In this document: positions 46,117-55,278 of the stretch, one piece after another
Position numbering within the stretch: the first letter of the stretch is position 1
How the letters are laid out: each line of letters starts with the position of its first letter
Assembly: GCA_034927345.1 (NCBI GenBank)
Contig: JAYFQE010000015.1
Span: 186,001-250,000, forward strand
Origin: JAYFQE01 sp034927345
GTDB taxonomy: Bacteria; Bacillota; Clostridia; Saccharofermentanales; UBA5734
Direction: 5' to 3'
Length of the DNA: 64,000 nt
Translations under genes and position numbers: made by a program
Notes under the pieces: generated by a model
What the model saw: the letters and a program-made list of their open reading frames with translations, nothing else
Databases searched by the model: none
Told to the model about the DNA's origin: nothing

Positions 46117-46998
46117 ATGACCGGCAAGATAAAAAAGCTGAAAAAGATCGAACTCTTTGATGTCATTAACGTCATTGTTTTAACATTGCTGATGTTGATC
46201 GTTCTTATTCCCTTTTACTACACCATCATTAAATCATTCATGACACAACAGGAGTTTGTCATGAACACAGCGGCTTTTTGGCCGAGTACGATAACTTTTA
46301 AGAATTATAAAGACGTCTTTTATGCCGGCAATTTTCCCCGTGCTTTTACCAATTCTGTTATATATACGCTTGCCGGCGTATTGTGGAGTATGTTTTTAAC
46401 GTCGACTCTGGCTTATGGATTATCAAAAAAGAATTATCCGTACCGTTCGCTTATACAAAATCTGGTCATCTTTACCATGTATTTCAGCGGCGGCCTTATA
46501 CCGTTCTTTCTGGTCGTCAAGAGCCTGGGCCTGATCAATACCCGTTTTGCCGCCATCATACCGTTGGGTCTGAGTATTTTTAACGTAATTATCATGCGCA
46601 ATTTCTTTGAACAGCTGCCGCCGGACCTGGAAGAAGCAGCCATGCTGGACGGCGCCAATCCGATCCGGATTTTCCTGCAGATCAGCCTCCCCTTAGTCAA
46701 ACCGGCCTTGGCGACCTTGACGCTGTTTTATGCGGTGGATCGCTGGAACGAATGGTTTTTCAGCGGACTATTCCTGGGAGACGGATCTCTGTGGCCTGTG
46801 CAATTACTATTGCGGCAAATCCTGTGGGCTACCGGCGGATTTATGAAAAACATACCGCCGGAGGCCGGTAAACCGACTTTCTCGGAAGGAATCAAGTCCG
46901 CTTCGGTTATCCTCACCATGCTACCGATCATGATGGTTTATCCTTTTTTGCAGAAGTACTTTATTAAAGGCGTTATGATCGGTGCCGTAAAAAGTTGA
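46117..46998 (+). CDS. ABC transporter permease, YtcP/LplC type
   Basis: I place the start at ATG 46117, one base after the preceding stop and 9 nt after AAGGAGGGA; a longer upstream frame overlaps the previous gene and is not used. The 293-residue protein has about six helices, the EAA loop EEAAMLDGANPIRIFLQISLP and the family end FIKGVMIGAVKS. It forms the translocation channel with the LplB-type partner. As with the MalF/MalG system, no ATPase gene is present in the operon. Confidence 0.95.
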   Translation: MTGKIKKLKKIELFDVINVIVLTLLMLIVLIPFYYTIIKSFMTQQEFVMNTAAFWPSTITFKNYKDVFYAGNFPRAFTNSVIYTLAGVLWSMFLTSTLAYGLSKKNYPYRSLIQNLVIFTMYFSGGLIPFFLVVKSLGLINTRFAAIIPLGLSIFNVIIMRNFFEQLPPDLEEAAMLDGANPIRIFLQISLPLVKPALATLTLFYAVDRWNEWFFSGLFLGDGSLWPVQLLLRQILWATGGFMKNIPPEAGKPTFSEGIKSASVILTMLPIMMVYPFLQKYFIKGVMIGAVKS

Positions 46999-47120
46999 CA
47001 GGTTTTTAAGCAGCCGGAACAGAGGAAATTCACGACACAGGGAGGGATTGTTTATCGATCAGAACCGCTCGTTCGACTGAATTTTGATTTTACAGAACCA
47101 AACGAAAAGGGGGAAAAATC

Positions 47121-48734
47121 ATGTTGAAAAAAGGTTTAGCTTGCCTTGTTGCGGCTTTGCTGGTTTGTTTAACTTTAGGTGGCTGCAACCCGTCCGCTTC
47201 TGCGGGCGGTCCAACCGACGCGGCGAATACTACGGGAAAATCAGATGAAACCACGGCCAATCCTTACGCCGATCATGTCAGTTTTACGGTCTTTTCACTG
47301 GATGACAGTGACGATTTTATGAAATGGCCGCTAGTTGTCGAAGCTATGGAAAAATTCAATTTCGATTTCAAAATCCAGCAAGTTGCCTGGGACAACTGGG
47401 ACGAAACAACCCGCACGCTGGTTGCGACCGACAGCCTGCCCGAAGTGCTGTCCTGGTACAATCTGGCTTATTCAGAATATAAGACTTGGGCTACACAGGG
47501 CGTTTTTAAAGCGCTGCCGGATGATATGTCTTCGTATGCCAATCTTCAGACGTTGATGGATAAGCATGATATCTTCAGCAATTTAAAAATCGACGGCAAG
47601 CTTTATGCTTTCCCGAAAATCAACAATAACAATCCCTTTAACACTTATACGCCGGATCTTTTCATTTATCGAAAAGACTGGGCGGAACAAATGGGTAAAA
47701 AATACGATTCCGTACAGGAGTTGTCTTGGGATGATTTTGTTGCTTATCTGGAAGAATTGAAGAGCGCCGATCCCGGCAAGCTTGGAGATAAGCTGGTTGC
47801 CTTTGACACTGAAAACGGCGGCCTCGACTGGGGCACACTCATTAAACACTGGAATCAGAACTTCGGTTCTTATGTAAAAGTCGATGGGAAATATGTTTGG
47901 GGAACCGACGATCCCAGCACCTTGACCGGCATTAGAAAGATCAAGGAATTATATGATAAGGGCTTATTGGCGAAAGATAGTTATGCCGATAATATGGAGA
48001 TGGGGCAGGAACGTTTCCTTGCCGGCCGCAGCGCCGTCCTGAACGGACCTTATGGTCCGACGCTTGTAGAAAGCACCATTCTGCTGGGTTTGAAAGAGAA
48101 TTTTGCGGATTTTAAAGAAACGGATCTGGGTCTCTTCGCTTTAAAGATCGATGGGAAATACACCGTATCGCAAATGCAGGATTGGTGGGCCGCGTTTGCC
48201 TTCAGCCATAATTGCACCGACGCGCAGATGAATCGTTTCCTGGCCGTAGGCAACTGGCTGCTGGCCGACGAGCAAGTGGAGAAGAGCGCATATGGCATTC
48301 CCGATACCGACTGGACGAAAGATTCGGCAGGTAATGTAAAAATCAATTATAAATCTGAAGAAACCGTACCCGGACAGGCGAAAGCTTATGTTGTCGACCA
48401 ACGCACTTTCCAGAAGTTCTACATCCTGGAAGGCCTGGATACCTGGCTGACCGGCAATCCGAACGTTTCCGGCTATATTGTCAATGATCTGTATCAAACC
48501 TACATGAAGAAACAAGAACAAAGTCCCTCCTATAAAACAATTGACTATAACTATGAATTTTTCTCAGGAACTAACAAAGACCAATATGGCTGTCTATCCA
48601 CGGAAACAACATCGGCTCTGATTCAGGCCGTTGTATCCGATGATCCGGAGAAAGTCTGGAATGATTTCATTGCCGGCAATAAGCCGACCATTCAACTGGT
48701 CCTGGATGAAATCAATTCAGGCATAATAAAATAA
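47121..48734 (+). CDS. Extracellular solute-binding lipoprotein, LplA type
   Basis: The 537-residue protein has a lipoprotein signal ending in LGGC (Cys22) and a mature family-1 binding domain of the long LplA-like class (DSLPEVLSWYNLAYSEYK, LPDDMSSYANLQTLMDKHD, the lectin-like QMQDWWAAFAFS region). A 122-bp gap separates it from the permease gene. A GGGGG stretch precedes the ATG by 7 nt. It captures the substrate of the LplB/YtcP-type permeases. A strong hairpin follows the gene. Confidence 0.94.
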   Translation: MLKKGLACLVAALLVCLTLGGCNPSASAGGPTDAANTTGKSDETTANPYADHVSFTVFSLDDSDDFMKWPLVVEAMEKFNFDFKIQQVAWDNWDETTRTLVATDSLPEVLSWYNLAYSEYKTWATQGVFKALPDDMSSYANLQTLMDKHDIFSNLKIDGKLYAFPKINNNNPFNTYTPDLFIYRKDWAEQMGKKYDSVQELSWDDFVAYLEELKSADPGKLGDKLVAFDTENGGLDWGTLIKHWNQNFGSYVKVDGKYVWGTDDPSTLTGIRKIKELYDKGLLAKDSYADNMEMGQERFLAGRSAVLNGPYGPTLVESTILLGLKENFADFKETDLGLFALKIDGKYTVSQMQDWWAAFAFSHNCTDAQMNRFLAVGNWLLADEQVEKSAYGIPDTDWTKDSAGNVKINYKSEETVPGQAKAYVVDQRTFQKFYILEGLDTWLTGNPNVSGYIVNDLYQTYMKKQEQSPSYKTIDYNYEFFSGTNKDQYGCLSTETTSALIQAVVSDDPEKVWNDFIAGNKPTIQLVLDEINSGIIK

Positions 48735-48768
48735 TCAGAACCAGAATGGCAAGTACTTGAATTGCGGC

Positions 48769-48800
48769 GCGGCTTTTCCGTTGTTTTGAGGGGAAGCCGC
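48769..48800 (+). other. Intercistronic stem-loop after the binding-protein gene
   Basis: An 11-bp stem (arms 48769-48779 and 48790-48800, with two G-U pairs) and a 10-nt loop lie between the binding-protein gene and the first isomerase gene. No U-run follows. It could protect the binding-protein message or partly stop transcription, setting lower levels of the downstream enzymes. Confidence 0.65.
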
Positions 48801-48823
48801 ACTACTTAAATAGGAGAAAATTT

Positions 48824-49753
48824 ATGACCATGAAGCATGCCCTTTATTCGATTACATATCTTGGCGCCTGGTATCAGGGCGAAGCATTATCTTGGAAGGA
48901 TGTTTTGAAAAGAGCCGCAGAACAAGGCTATGAAGGCGTTGAATTCGATGCCAAACGGCCTCACGCCAATCCGATGGACTGGGACGAAAAGATACGTCGG
49001 GCGGTTGTCGATGAAGCCGGCAACCTGGGCTTGGAACTCCCCACCTTATCGGCGAATAATGATTTTTCCAGCCCGGTTCCGGAGCAGCGGGAAGCTCAAC
49101 TGCTCATGGTCAGGGAACAGATAAAACTGGCATCCGACCTTGGCTGCAAGGTCCTGCGCGTTTTTGCCGCCTGGCCGGGCATTACGTTCCGGGATGGCCT
49201 GGCGACTTATGATGAAGCTATTCCCAATTGGAAACGGTGCTTTTCAGATATGCCCAGATTGACCCGTTGGCGTCTGATCCGGGATTGCCTGAAGGAATCG
49301 GCTAAGATAGCCGACGCTTATGGCGTGACCCTGGCATTGCAGAATCATCCGCCGATGATGGACAACTGGCAGACGACGCTGGAAATGATCCAGGATGTCG
49401 ACAATCCGGCTCTCAAAATGTGCTATGACTTAACGATGCATGAAGACAACGACGATAGTATTATCAAGGGTTGGGAAAAAATCGGCCGGTTATCGGTCCA
49501 CTATCATTATAACGGTGAATGGCAGCGGGATGAAAATGGTAAAGTCGTCATAAAGAAGGTTTTCTCTTATGGTCAATATACTCATTACAAGACTTTCATT
49601 CATGAGATGAAAAAGGCCGGTTATGACGGCTGGCTGTCCTTTGAATTCTGTCATCCGGTTTGCCGGAGATCGACTCCGGCCGGCATTGATCTCGTTGATG
49701 AGCAATCGAAGCTGGCTCTGGAATTCATGAAGGATCTGGTTGAAAACGCCTGA
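48824..49753 (+). CDS. Sugar phosphate isomerase/epimerase-like TIM barrel
   Basis: This 309-residue protein is of the AP_endonuc_2 (IolE/IolI/tagatose-epimerase-like) family, seen from the DVLKRAAEQGYEGVEFDAKRP start, the VTLALQNHPPMMD segment and the late SFEFCHPV strand carrying metal-ligand-like residues. The family isomerises or dehydrates keto-sugars and keto-inositols using a divalent metal. AGGAG lies 7 nt before the ATG. It is in the operon with two Gfo/Idh/MocA dehydrogenases and another family member, so it probably acts on their oxidised products. Confidence 0.9.
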   Translation: MTMKHALYSITYLGAWYQGEALSWKDVLKRAAEQGYEGVEFDAKRPHANPMDWDEKIRRAVVDEAGNLGLELPTLSANNDFSSPVPEQREAQLLMVREQIKLASDLGCKVLRVFAAWPGITFRDGLATYDEAIPNWKRCFSDMPRLTRWRLIRDCLKESAKIADAYGVTLALQNHPPMMDNWQTTLEMIQDVDNPALKMCYDLTMHEDNDDSIIKGWEKIGRLSVHYHYNGEWQRDENGKVVIKKVFSYGQYTHYKTFIHEMKKAGYDGWLSFEFCHPVCRRSTPAGIDLVDEQSKLALEFMKDLVENA

Positions 49754-49806
49754 CCGGCAAATCGTTCGCCAAGTCGGCGGATAAACGTGAAACGAGGAAT
49801 ATTATA

Positions 49807-50892
49807 ATGGATAAGTTACGCATCGGCATCATTGGCTGCGGCAATATAGCCGTAAATAAACATTTGCCTGCTTTAGTCAAAATCCCAGAAGCGGAATTGG
49901 CTGCTTTTTGCGATATCATTCAAGCCAGAGCTGTTTCTGCCGCACAGAAATTCGGCGCGCCCGAAGCAAAAGTTTATACGGATTATAAAGAAGTGCTGGC
50001 CGACCCGTCGATTGATGCCATTCATGTTTTAACGCCCAATCGGGAGCATAGTTTTATCACGGTCGAGGCGCTGCATGCCGGCAAACATGTCATGTGCGAG
50101 AAACCAATGGCCATTAATGCCATCGAAGCCAAAAAAATGCTCGATGCGGCACAGGAGACTGGAAAACTGCTGACGATCGGTTATCAGAACCGCTGCCGGC
50201 CAGAATACCAATATCTTAAACGAGCTTGTGAAAACGGCGATCTGGGCGAAATCTATTTCGCCAAAGCACATGCGTTGCGGCGCCGGGCTGTTCCGCTCTG
50301 GGGAGTATTTATCAATGAATATGAGCAAGGCGGCGGTCCCCTGATCGATATCGGAACACATGCCCTGGACTTAACCTTATGGACCATGAACAATTATAAA
50401 CCGGTCATGGTTGTCGGTAGCGCTTATAAAAAGCTGAGCGATCAAAAAGAAACCGGCAATGTCTGGGGCGATTGGGATCCGAAAGAATACACTGTGGAAG
50501 ATTCGGCTTTCGGATTTATAAAAATGGCCAACGGAGCCAGTATTTATCTGGAGTCCAGCTGGGCGTTGAATATCCTGGATGCAGAAGAAGCTGCCATAAC
50601 TTTGTGCGGAACGAAAGCCGGCGCTGACCTGCATGACGGCTTGCGCATCAACGGCGTCAGGTACGACCGGCAATACATTGATAAGCCTGATATGCAGATT
50701 GGCGGCGTAGCTTTCACGGGAGGGAAAAATAAAGGAACACCTGCCGATATCGAAAGCAACACCTGGGTTAACGCCATCTTGAAAGGCACGCCTCTGCGCG
50801 TCCTCCCGGAGCAAGCCTATGTGGTTTCGTTAATCCTCGATGCAGTTTATGAATCATCAAGAACAGGCAAAGCTGTCTATTTAACAACGTGA
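49807..50892 (+). CDS. Gfo/Idh/MocA-family oxidoreductase
   Basis: The 361-residue protein has the Rossmann motif IGIIGCGNIAVNKH, the MCEKPMAIN motif, and the GGPLIDIGTHALDLTLW segment with the conserved Asp and His of the active site. GAGGAA lies 7 nt before the ATG. The sequence is full length. It should oxidise a hydroxyl of the imported sugar or its derivative with NAD(P). It lies between two TIM-barrel isomerase genes in the Lpl-type importer operon. Confidence 0.95.
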   Translation: MDKLRIGIIGCGNIAVNKHLPALVKIPEAELAAFCDIIQARAVSAAQKFGAPEAKVYTDYKEVLADPSIDAIHVLTPNREHSFITVEALHAGKHVMCEKPMAINAIEAKKMLDAAQETGKLLTIGYQNRCRPEYQYLKRACENGDLGEIYFAKAHALRRRAVPLWGVFINEYEQGGGPLIDIGTHALDLTLWTMNNYKPVMVVGSAYKKLSDQKETGNVWGDWDPKEYTVEDSAFGFIKMANGASIYLESSWALNILDAEEAAITLCGTKAGADLHDGLRINGVRYDRQYIDKPDMQIGGVAFTGGKNKGTPADIESNTWVNAILKGTPLRVLPEQAYVVSLILDAVYESSRTGKAVYLTT

Positions 50893-50909
50893 GATGAAAA
50901 GAGGGTTAT

Positions 50910-51593
50910 ATGCAGAAGGGTGTTCAGTTATATGCCATTCGTGGTTTATGCGCAGAGAATTTAAAAAAAGGTTTACAAACGGCAGCTAAAATTGGTTATG
51001 CGGGTGTTGAATTTGCCGGTTTCTTTAATCATCCGGCAAAAGAAGTGTATACTTGGCTTCAGGAGTATCGCCTGCAGGTGATCGGCGCTCATGTTTCAGC
51101 GGATGAGATTTTCGATCATCCGGACGAAACGATCGCCTACCACAGAGATATCGGAAACAAACGCATTATCTGCCCGTGGTTTGATATGAAAACGCGCAAG
51201 GATGTCGATAATCTTGCTGATAAAGTCAAAGCAGTCGAGGCATTATACAAGAACAATGGCATGAAACTCTACTATCATAATCATACCCATGAGTTTATGA
51301 TCGAAGATGGTGAGTGCCTGTTTGATTATCTGGCCGCTGCAACCGGTCTGAATCTGGAGATTGATGTTGATTTGATCTGCCGCGGCGGGCAGGATCCTTT
51401 GAAATATTTAAAAGAATACCATGATCGGGTTGAAATCGTTCATATCAGACATGGGCACGCCGATATTGATGTTATCATGAATTATCTGAAGATGACGCCG
51501 GTGCAGTGGATTATAGCGGAACCGGAATCCACACAAGAAAAGCAGGGACAGATTGATTCTATATCGAAAGATTATGTATACTTAAATCAATAA
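50910..51593 (+). CDS. Short sugar phosphate isomerase/epimerase-like TIM barrel
   Basis: At 227 residues this is smaller than most AP_endonuc_2 family members (250-300), but the core is present: QLYAIRGLCAENLKKGLQTAAKIGYAGVEFAG at the start, YYHNHTHEF with His ligands in the middle, and a late metal-ligand region (LEIDVDLICRGG, IVHIRHGHADID). AGAGGG lies just before the ATG, 17 bp after the previous gene. It is the second isomerase of the operon and probably acts in the same pathway. Confidence 0.9.
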   Translation: MQKGVQLYAIRGLCAENLKKGLQTAAKIGYAGVEFAGFFNHPAKEVYTWLQEYRLQVIGAHVSADEIFDHPDETIAYHRDIGNKRIICPWFDMKTRKDVDNLADKVKAVEALYKNNGMKLYYHNHTHEFMIEDGECLFDYLAAATGLNLEIDVDLICRGGQDPLKYLKEYHDRVEIVHIRHGHADIDVIMNYLKMTPVQWIIAEPESTQEKQGQIDSISKDYVYLNQ

Positions 51594-51612
51594 GAAAGGC
51601 AAGGTGATGATT

Positions 51613-52644
51613 ATGGAGAACCGGATTTTAAAAATGGCTATTGTCGGAGCAGGGATCTGGGGTGAAAACCATGCCCGGATCTATCAGGCGCATCCGTGCG
51701 CGGAAGTTGTCGCCATCTGTGATCAGAACCTGGCCAAAGCGCGGGCTTTGGCGGACCGGCTTGGTATTCCCGAGGTTTATCAGGACTATCAGGACATGCT
51801 GCGCCATAGCTCCTGCGATGCTGTCGCCATCGTTACGCCGGACTTTGCCCATGCCGACATTGCCGTCGCGGCAGCGAACGCCGGCCGCAGTCTTCTTATC
51901 GAAAAACCATTAGCCACAACGCACGATGATGTTTACCGTATTCTGGACGCGGTGGAGAAGAACCAGGTCCGGGCGATGGTCGATTTACATAACCGTTGGA
52001 GCCCGGCTTTTAATGTCGCCCATCAGGCTATGGAACGCGGTGAGCTGGGTGATGTCTACAGCGCTTATTTCCGTCTGAACGACATCAAATGGGTTGCTAC
52101 CGACATGCTGCCCTGGGCTGCCAAATCATCGATCCTTTGGTTTCTGGGCAGTCATAGTCTCGATACCTTGCGCTGGTTTTTTAACAGCGAGGTCAAGCGG
52201 GTTTACGCGGTCAGCCGCGCCGGCGTATTGCAGGCCGAAGGCGTCGACACCGTCGATTTGTACCAGAGCACGCTCGAATTCGCCAACGGCGGCGTCGCCC
52301 AGATGGAAAACGGCTGGATAACGCCCAATGCCAATCCCTGCGTCAATGATATCAAATTCAATCTGCTTGGCACCCGGGGCATGATCGCCATTGACGCCAG
52401 CAACCATAATCTGATCCAGAAATACACGGACAAAACCGTGGAAGTCCCGGATATACTGGTCAAGCACACCATTTTCGGCGAGCCTAAAGGATTTGCCTAT
52501 GAAAGCGTCCGCAGCTTTGTCGACCGGATGATCGACGGCCGGGATTTCGCCGTGTCTCTTCAGGATGCCGCCAATACCAGCCTGGCTCTGCTGGCGGTTA
52601 TAGAATCGGCCCGGACAAGGCAGCCTGTGGATGTCGCTTATTGA
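51613..52644 (+). CDS. Gfo/Idh/MocA-family oxidoreductase
   Basis: I place the start at the ATG at 51613 (MENRILKMAIVGAGIWG), 6 nt after AAGGTG; upstream GTG and ATG codons overlap that site. The roughly 343-residue protein has the Rossmann motif GAGIWG, the LLIEKPLATT motif and a GSHSLDTLRW segment in place of the usual GxHxxD. It is the last gene of the operon and the second dehydrogenase, so oxidation and later reduction of the same molecule (a redox pair around an isomerisation) is plausible. It converges with cysK across 22 bp. Confidence 0.95.
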   Translation: MENRILKMAIVGAGIWGENHARIYQAHPCAEVVAICDQNLAKARALADRLGIPEVYQDYQDMLRHSSCDAVAIVTPDFAHADIAVAAANAGRSLLIEKPLATTHDDVYRILDAVEKNQVRAMVDLHNRWSPAFNVAHQAMERGELGDVYSAYFRLNDIKWVATDMLPWAAKSSILWFLGSHSLDTLRWFFNSEVKRVYAVSRAGVLQAEGVDTVDLYQSTLEFANGGVAQMENGWITPNANPCVNDIKFNLLGTRGMIAIDASNHNLIQKYTDKTVEVPDILVKHTIFGEPKGFAYESVRSFVDRMIDGRDFAVSLQDAANTSLALLAVIESARTRQPVDVAY

Positions 52645-52666
52645 CGGCGCCGGAACCATCCTGACT

Positions 52667-53569
52667 TCAGATCAGCGATGTGCTGAAATAACGTTCGACG
52701 CGGTCCGGTAAAATAGTGACGACATTTTTATCCGGACCGAGTTCCCGCGCAATCTGCATGGAGGCCCAGACATTGGCGCCGGCCGATGTCCCGGCCAGGA
52801 CTCCCTGGGCTCTGGCCAGAATTCTGGCCGTATCGATCGCGTCGTCGTCGGATACCTCGACAACTTTATCGATCAGGGCTACATCCAGAACCTCCGGAAT
52901 AAAACCGTCGCCGATCCCCTGGATCTTATGCAGGCCCGGCTCGTCCCCGAGCAGCGCGGAAACATGCATCGGCTCAACCGCGATGATTTTTGCCTGCGGA
53001 TTTTTCTCTTTGATAAAACGGCCGACGCCCTGCAAGGTTCCGCCGCTGCCTAAACCGGACACAAAAGCGTCTATCCGGCCGTCCATTTGTTCCCACATCT
53101 CAACGGCGGTCGTTTGATAATGAATTTGCGGATTATCCTGGTTTTCAAATTGCTGCGGGATATAGATCGCCGGATTACCGGCCTTCTGCCGTTCAACTTC
53201 GCGGACTGAGCCGCCGATACTGTCCTCGGCTCTGGTCAGAATTAATTCCGCGCCCAGAGCAAGGATGATTTTTTTACGTTCTTCACTCATATTCTCCGGC
53301 ATGACAATGATGACCCGGTAGCCCTTCTGCACGCCGACCAGAGCGATGCCGATGCCGGTGTTCCCGGATGTCGGCTCCATGATCGTCATGCCCGGCTTCA
53401 GAACGCCGCGCGCCTCGGCTTGCTCGATCATATTTTTTGCCACCCGGTCTTTAATGCTGCCGCCCGGATTAAGGTATTCGGCTTTAGCAAAAATGGCCGC
53501 TCCGGTCATTTTGCGTAAACTAAGCAGGGGTGTGCGGCCAATAATATCCAGAACGCTTTCGGTAATCAT
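52667..53569 (-). CDS. cysK: Cysteine synthase (O-acetylserine sulfhydrylase)
   Basis: The 300-residue PLP enzyme makes cysteine from O-acetylserine and sulfide in the cytoplasm. The PLP lysine is Lys40 in PGGSIKDR, the substrate loop is TSGNTGIGIA, and the phosphate loop is GLGSGGTLQGVGR. Length and motifs match the CysK/OASS-A family closely. AAGGAG lies 11 nt before the ATG. It stands alone, downstream of the propeller-like gene on the same strand and convergent with the sugar operon. Confidence 0.95.
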   Translation of the reverse strand: MITESVLDIIGRTPLLSLRKMTGAAIFAKAEYLNPGGSIKDRVAKNMIEQAEARGVLKPGMTIMEPTSGNTGIGIALVGVQKGYRVIIVMPENMSEERKKIILALGAELILTRAEDSIGGSVREVERQKAGNPAIYIPQQFENQDNPQIHYQTTAVEMWEQMDGRIDAFVSGLGSGGTLQGVGRFIKEKNPQAKIIAVEPMHVSALLGDEPGLHKIQGIGDGFIPEVLDVALIDKVVEVSDDDAIDTARILARAQGVLAGTSAGANVWASMQIARELGPDKNVVTILPDRVERYFSTSLI

Positions 53570-53613
53570 CGATCTGTCGGCTCCTTGTCTGATGGTTTAA
53601 TCGAAATCAGCAG

Positions 53614-53635
53614 CGGCTCTGCTTGAGCCGTTTTT
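53614..53635 (+). terminator. Terminator-like hairpin upstream of cysK
   Basis: CGGCTC/GAGCCG forms a 6-bp stem with a 5-nt loop followed by TTTTT on the plus strand. This would stop rightward (cysK-antisense) read-through from the sugar operon. In the leftward cysK message the same hairpin sits in the 5' leader and no U-run follows. Which role it has is uncertain. Confidence 0.4.
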
Positions 53636-53647
53636 GTTTCTTTTCCT

Positions 53648-53653
53648 ATTATA
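53648..53653 (-). promoter_or_regulatory. Possible -10 box of the cysK promoter
   Basis: A perfect TATAAT read leftward lies about 80 bp before the cysK start codon. No good -35 box is visible 17 bp upstream, so the call is weak. Confidence 0.35.
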
Positions 53654-53730
53654 CAAGGATTGCCGCAAAGATAAAGAACCGACTGACGCGGACGGCTTGC
53701 TTTGGCGCCTTCGCTGCCGGGCCGGCTGAA

Positions 53731-55191
53731 TCAGCCAACGAGCAGGCGATCGTCCTTTGTTGCGATAATCCTGTCGGACCGGATGTCCTGCTTATATTGG
53801 TCGATGGTTCGCTGCCAGACGAGCTGCAGGTTGGAATCGAAATGGACGATGATGGCTTCTGAATCGATCCAGATCGAAGAGACAAAAGGCGGTTGGGGCA
53901 GCGTTCGGATCGACTGGCGCAAGACGCCTGTAAATCCGCCGTCCTGCGTAGGGATCATTTGCTGGATCAGCCCGGGATAGACGGCGATGGTTTGCAGATA
54001 TTGACCGTTTTCGGAAAGAAGAAGCAGATCGGTCGTTTCGGCGCCTTCGCTGCCGGTTTTGTACCGGCCGGCGACCAATCTTCCGCCGGCCAATTCAGCC
54101 GCTTTCGACAGCCAGGCCGGCGTTGTTTCCTTCTCGGCATAGGTCCAGGCCACGGCGCCCTGGCTGTCGATGCAGATTAAAACAGCATGCGCCGCCCCGG
54201 CCGCGGCGCCGCCGTCGTCAGGCGCGGCGATAAATCCGGTGATCAGGACTTTGCCGCTCCCGGGCAATAGCTGTCCTTCCGAGAGGCTTACATCGGCGTC
54301 CATTTCGACGGTCCATTTGCGGTCAAGATGGTCGTTAAAAAAAGTGACCTGGTAAACCGGCAAATATGACGTCCCATGCGAGTCGTCATGCGACCAGATT
54401 AAAACAAGTCCCGCTTCCGGCGTATAAAACGCGTGAACCAGGATTTGATTTACCGTCAGGGTTGTTGCGGGTACGGATTTGGATTGCCGCCCGTTCTCAT
54501 CGAAACTTAAAACACGGATAACGCTGACGGCCGAGCTTTCAGCTTGATTCTGAGTTTCTGTTCCGGCCGCGACAACGGCGCCGTCCGTCCGGGCAAACAA
54601 GTAATCCAGCGAACCGGGCGGTATCGAGCCGTCTTTGATCTGCCAGATATTATCGCCCTCGGGAGAAAATCGCCAGAGTTGATCGGTAAAAGAACCGTTC
54701 GGAACAGAATTAGTCATAAGCCGAAGACCGACCGCGAAGCTGTTGTCTGAGAAAATACACAACGAAACAGGATATCCTTGAAACGGGGACGCGTCGTATT
54801 GACGATCCCATTGCCTGGACCCGTCCGGCTGATACCGGATAACCCGGAGATGGAAAACCGTATTGCCGTTATCGGTCGGAACCGGGGAGACCGACAGGCA
54901 GCCGCCGTCCTGCGTCGGCAACAAGAGCGCCGCCGATTGAGCGGCCGGCAGTGAGATCTGCCGTACCGGAATTTTTGCAAGATTAATCGGCTCGATGGCC
55001 ACAGGGTGCAGGTCTGCATCTATGGACAGCCAATCCGCCGGTACGGCGGCCGGCGTCACGTCGGGCGGATCGAACGGATCGAAGACAGGAGGTCTGACCG
55101 ACAGAAAATCCGGGCCGATCATCAGAATAACCGGCAGGATCAGTACCATCATCAGAAGGAGCAACAGCCAGGTTGTCTTTTTTCTTGCCAT
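53731..55191 (-). CDS. Membrane-anchored extracellular protein with a beta-propeller-like repeat domain
   Basis: I place the start at ATG 55191 (MARKKTTWLLLLL), 6 nt after GGGGTG. The roughly 486-residue protein has an N-terminal membrane helix or uncleaved signal, a Pro-rich spacer (about 33-50) and a domain of repeated beta segments with recurring phrases such as LPTQDGGCLSV, RYQPDGSRQW, RFSPEGDNIW and IPTQDGGFTGV. These resemble the blades of WD40/PQQ-like propellers. Such proteins bind ligands or partners on the cell surface; no catalytic motif is seen. I do not recognise a specific family. Confidence 0.75.
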   Translation of the reverse strand: MARKKTTWLLLLLMMVLILPVILMIGPDFLSVRPPVFDPFDPPDVTPAAVPADWLSIDADLHPVAIEPINLAKIPVRQISLPAAQSAALLLPTQDGGCLSVSPVPTDNGNTVFHLRVIRYQPDGSRQWDRQYDASPFQGYPVSLCIFSDNSFAVGLRLMTNSVPNGSFTDQLWRFSPEGDNIWQIKDGSIPPGSLDYLFARTDGAVVAAGTETQNQAESSAVSVIRVLSFDENGRQSKSVPATTLTVNQILVHAFYTPEAGLVLIWSHDDSHGTSYLPVYQVTFFNDHLDRKWTVEMDADVSLSEGQLLPGSGKVLITGFIAAPDDGGAAAGAAHAVLICIDSQGAVAWTYAEKETTPAWLSKAAELAGGRLVAGRYKTGSEGAETTDLLLLSENGQYLQTIAVYPGLIQQMIPTQDGGFTGVLRQSIRTLPQPPFVSSIWIDSEAIIVHFDSNLQLVWQRTIDQYKQDIRSDRIIATKDDRLLVG

Positions 55192-55244
55192 CAGACTCAC
55201 CCCAATCTGTTTATGACCTCATTTTCTCATAAAAACCGGTTCTG

Positions 55245-55253
55245 TGCTAGAAT
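55245..55253 (+). promoter_or_regulatory. Possible extended -10 promoter of the DMT transporter gene
   Basis: TGC directly followed by TAGAAT fits an extended -10 element. It would give a short leader before the ATG at 55279. The -35 region is poor. Confidence 0.3.
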
Positions 55254-55278
55254 CAATAAAGAGAAGAAAGGACGGCGT

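Noticed and set aside
53614..53635. Hairpin in the cysK leader as part of a T-box or S-box riboswitch
   Set aside because: The leader is short and lacks T-box or SAM riboswitch motifs; only a simple hairpin is present.
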